From: Todiramphus chloris collaris
Lineage: Eukaryota > Chordata > Aves > Coraciiformes > Alcedinidae
Reading direction: 5' to 3'
DNA length: 64,000 nucleotides
NCBI GenBank assembly: GCA_025345505.1
Contig: JANVCC010000118.1
Coordinates: 602,926-666,925, forward strand
How positions within the stretch are numbered: position 1 is the first letter of the stretch; every line of letters starts with the position of its first letter. A program made the position numbers and the translations under genes. The notes below the pieces were generated by a model. That model did no database searches. It worked only from the letters and a program-made list of their open reading frames with translations, and had not been told where the DNA came from. Below are positions 62,273 to 64,000 of this stretch, piece after piece.

Positions 62273-64000
62273 CTGCAAATCAGCACAAACGGAAAGAGCA
62301 CCGGTCGAGCGCGATCCTCGATTTATGTCCCGACACTTCAGCTGGAAAGCTGGTCTGCTGTCTCCCACATCCACCTCGCAGGAACAGAAAAGAAGGCGCT
62401 TTTTCATTGGGATGTGTTATTTCTGATGCGAGGTTTCTCGTGTGGGGATCTGGGGGAAGGCAGGCTCGGGCAGCTGTATTTGTTTGGTTTGTTTGTTTTA
62501 AACTTGGCTAACCTTTCAGATGTCCTTTCTAGAACACAGATTGTCTCTAGCATGCTTTATATAGCCCTCTTACTCTCCCCCATTTTCTTTGCCAAGAAGA
62601 AATGTTCTCCGACATCTGTGTGTGGCAGAACTCCTTCCTATAACCCTTCCCATTAAAAGAAACACATCGCTCCCAACCTCAGTACTGGCAAAAGCAAGAA
62701 AACTTGAGAATTGCATCTTTCTGCAAAAGGAAAAACTGGAGGTTAGAGCAAATGACCCCGACAGTTTACCTATGGCATTATTTTTGCCAGCCAGCTTTTC
62801 ACAGTAGGTTTTTGTAGCCCCGACAGCAGTACCATGACCATATTTCCTAAGAACCCTCCATCCACTGCCACACTTCTGGAGCTGCAGGGTGTTCTTTGGT
62901 GTGTCACTTGTAGTCCTTTTACAGGAGTTGCCGTTGCCATGCTTTACATTCAGACAATTATCCTTATTTTGCCCTTCAAAGTTTGACTTGCCTTTAGAGA
63001 AAGGGAGACCAGAGAGCTGCTTCAACTACAGTGAAACATGTATTTTTATTTTCCTGCTCTTGAAATTTTAGTAAGCTCAGAGGAGTACAGACCTTGTGCT
63101 ATAAACTGCAAAAATCAGAACTAAAGGAACAGTTATGTTGGCAGATAGCAGAGACTGTGGCATCAATAATCCAGTAACAATTATCAGGACAAAAAAATTT
63201 GTCCCCAAAGAGCGGTACAAAGCTGCCTGAGGATGCCCCAGAGAGGCTCTCAGTTTCTTACGGTAGCCACTGTAGGTTAGGCATGTGAATGCTTACAACA
63301 GTACTCTTCAGAGGTAATTTTGTTCCAGGGAAAAAGCCTAATCTTCTCTTTCTATTAAGAAAAATGCACAAAAAGCAGATATTCACATTTTCCTGAAAAC
63401 TGGCAAAAAATAAATTGCATTGGAAGCCTCCACTCTGCTTGAGCTGACCATTATGATCCATACCCTAAAATACTCCAGTGTTACCAAACGTGAAATTCGG
63501 TACCTGGAAAGCTCTATACATTGCTGAGAAGGAAAACTGGGGGGCACTCATCCAGGTCTGATTCCAGATCCTTTGTCTCCCCTGCAGAAGTCTCCAGGTA
63601 CACAGGACGGAAAGCGTTGCTAAGCAGAGGCACTTCATGGCATTCCCACACCCAGTCTGAACGGGTGTGAGGTGCTTGCCAAAGTCTGCCAGGCAGACCA
63701 GGGCACAGCAAGCACTTGGCATCTTGAGGCAGCATTTGCTGCTCCCAGGAAGGTGGTTCATGTTTTCGTGACTGTATTGTCCTAAGGAGATCATCGTCTT
63801 GCTCATGCTGGAGTGACCGGTGTCAGCACGAAGAAAGACTGAGTTTCACTGTCAGAGGGCAATGTCAGAGCCATGACAACTACGCTCAGGGAGGCAGAGA
63901 ACCTTGTACGTACATATTCAACCGGACACTGCGCTCCTGATTTGGAACATTCTTCCAATACTTGGCTCTAGGTGTACTTGCACTTTGATTTCACAGTGTC
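62273..64000 (-). other. CCDC148: CCDC148 upstream intron, to the right edge
   Basis: The next upstream CCDC148 exon should encode a lysine- and glutamate-rich coiled coil. None is visible up to 64,000, so this is intron. Minus-strand frames of 151 codons (63,025-62,570) and 113 codons (63,806-63,465) have no recognised domain. Confidence 0.65.

Overview
The window is nuclear DNA of a bird. The evidence is many 5'-truncated CR1 retrotransposon copies of avian type, short introns around GC-rich exons, a CpG-island promoter, and a vertebrate gene order I recognise. A single 10-base N gap shows it comes from a draft assembly. Most long reading frames here are GC-rich or repeat-derived noise. Real coding sequence is about 1.4 kb, in ten exons of two genes.

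Layout. (1) Positions 1-22,780 have no recognisable coding exon. They lie downstream, on the minus strand, of a CpG island at about 22,780-23,720. The island carries a good minus-strand splice donor at 23,301/23,300, a CRE-ETS composite site and a GC box. In mammals the gene order is ACVR1(-), UPP2(+), CCDC148(-), PKP4(+), so I infer that the island is the ACVR1 promoter and first noncoding exon and that the left 23 kb is its first intron. No ACVR1 coding exon is seen. (2) Positions 24,236-46,016 are intergenic, with CR1 copies, simple repeats and a paired AP-1 motif. (3) UPP2 (uridine phosphorylase 2) is complete on the plus strand at 46,385-53,940. Seven coding exons join with matching phases into a 316-residue protein, behind a TATA-like box and an E-box. 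(4) The last three coding exons of CCDC148 lie on the minus strand (62,272 down to 56,926), convergent with UPP2. The rest of that gene lies beyond the right edge. A 39-bp minisatellite with the N gap sits in one CCDC148 intron.

The three genes are neighbours, not a pathway. UPP2 cleaves uridine to uracil and ribose-1-phosphate. CCDC148 is a coiled-coil protein of unsettled function. ACVR1 is a BMP/activin type I receptor. I found no new multi-gene system. The most useful observation is that this UPP2 has alanine in place of one of the two cysteines described as the redox switch of mammalian UPP2. Other points are a C-terminal extension of UPP2, an upstream ORF and G-rich repeat in the ACVR1-side promoter, the gapped minisatellite, and near-identical CR1 copies flanking about 31 kb that contains UPP2.
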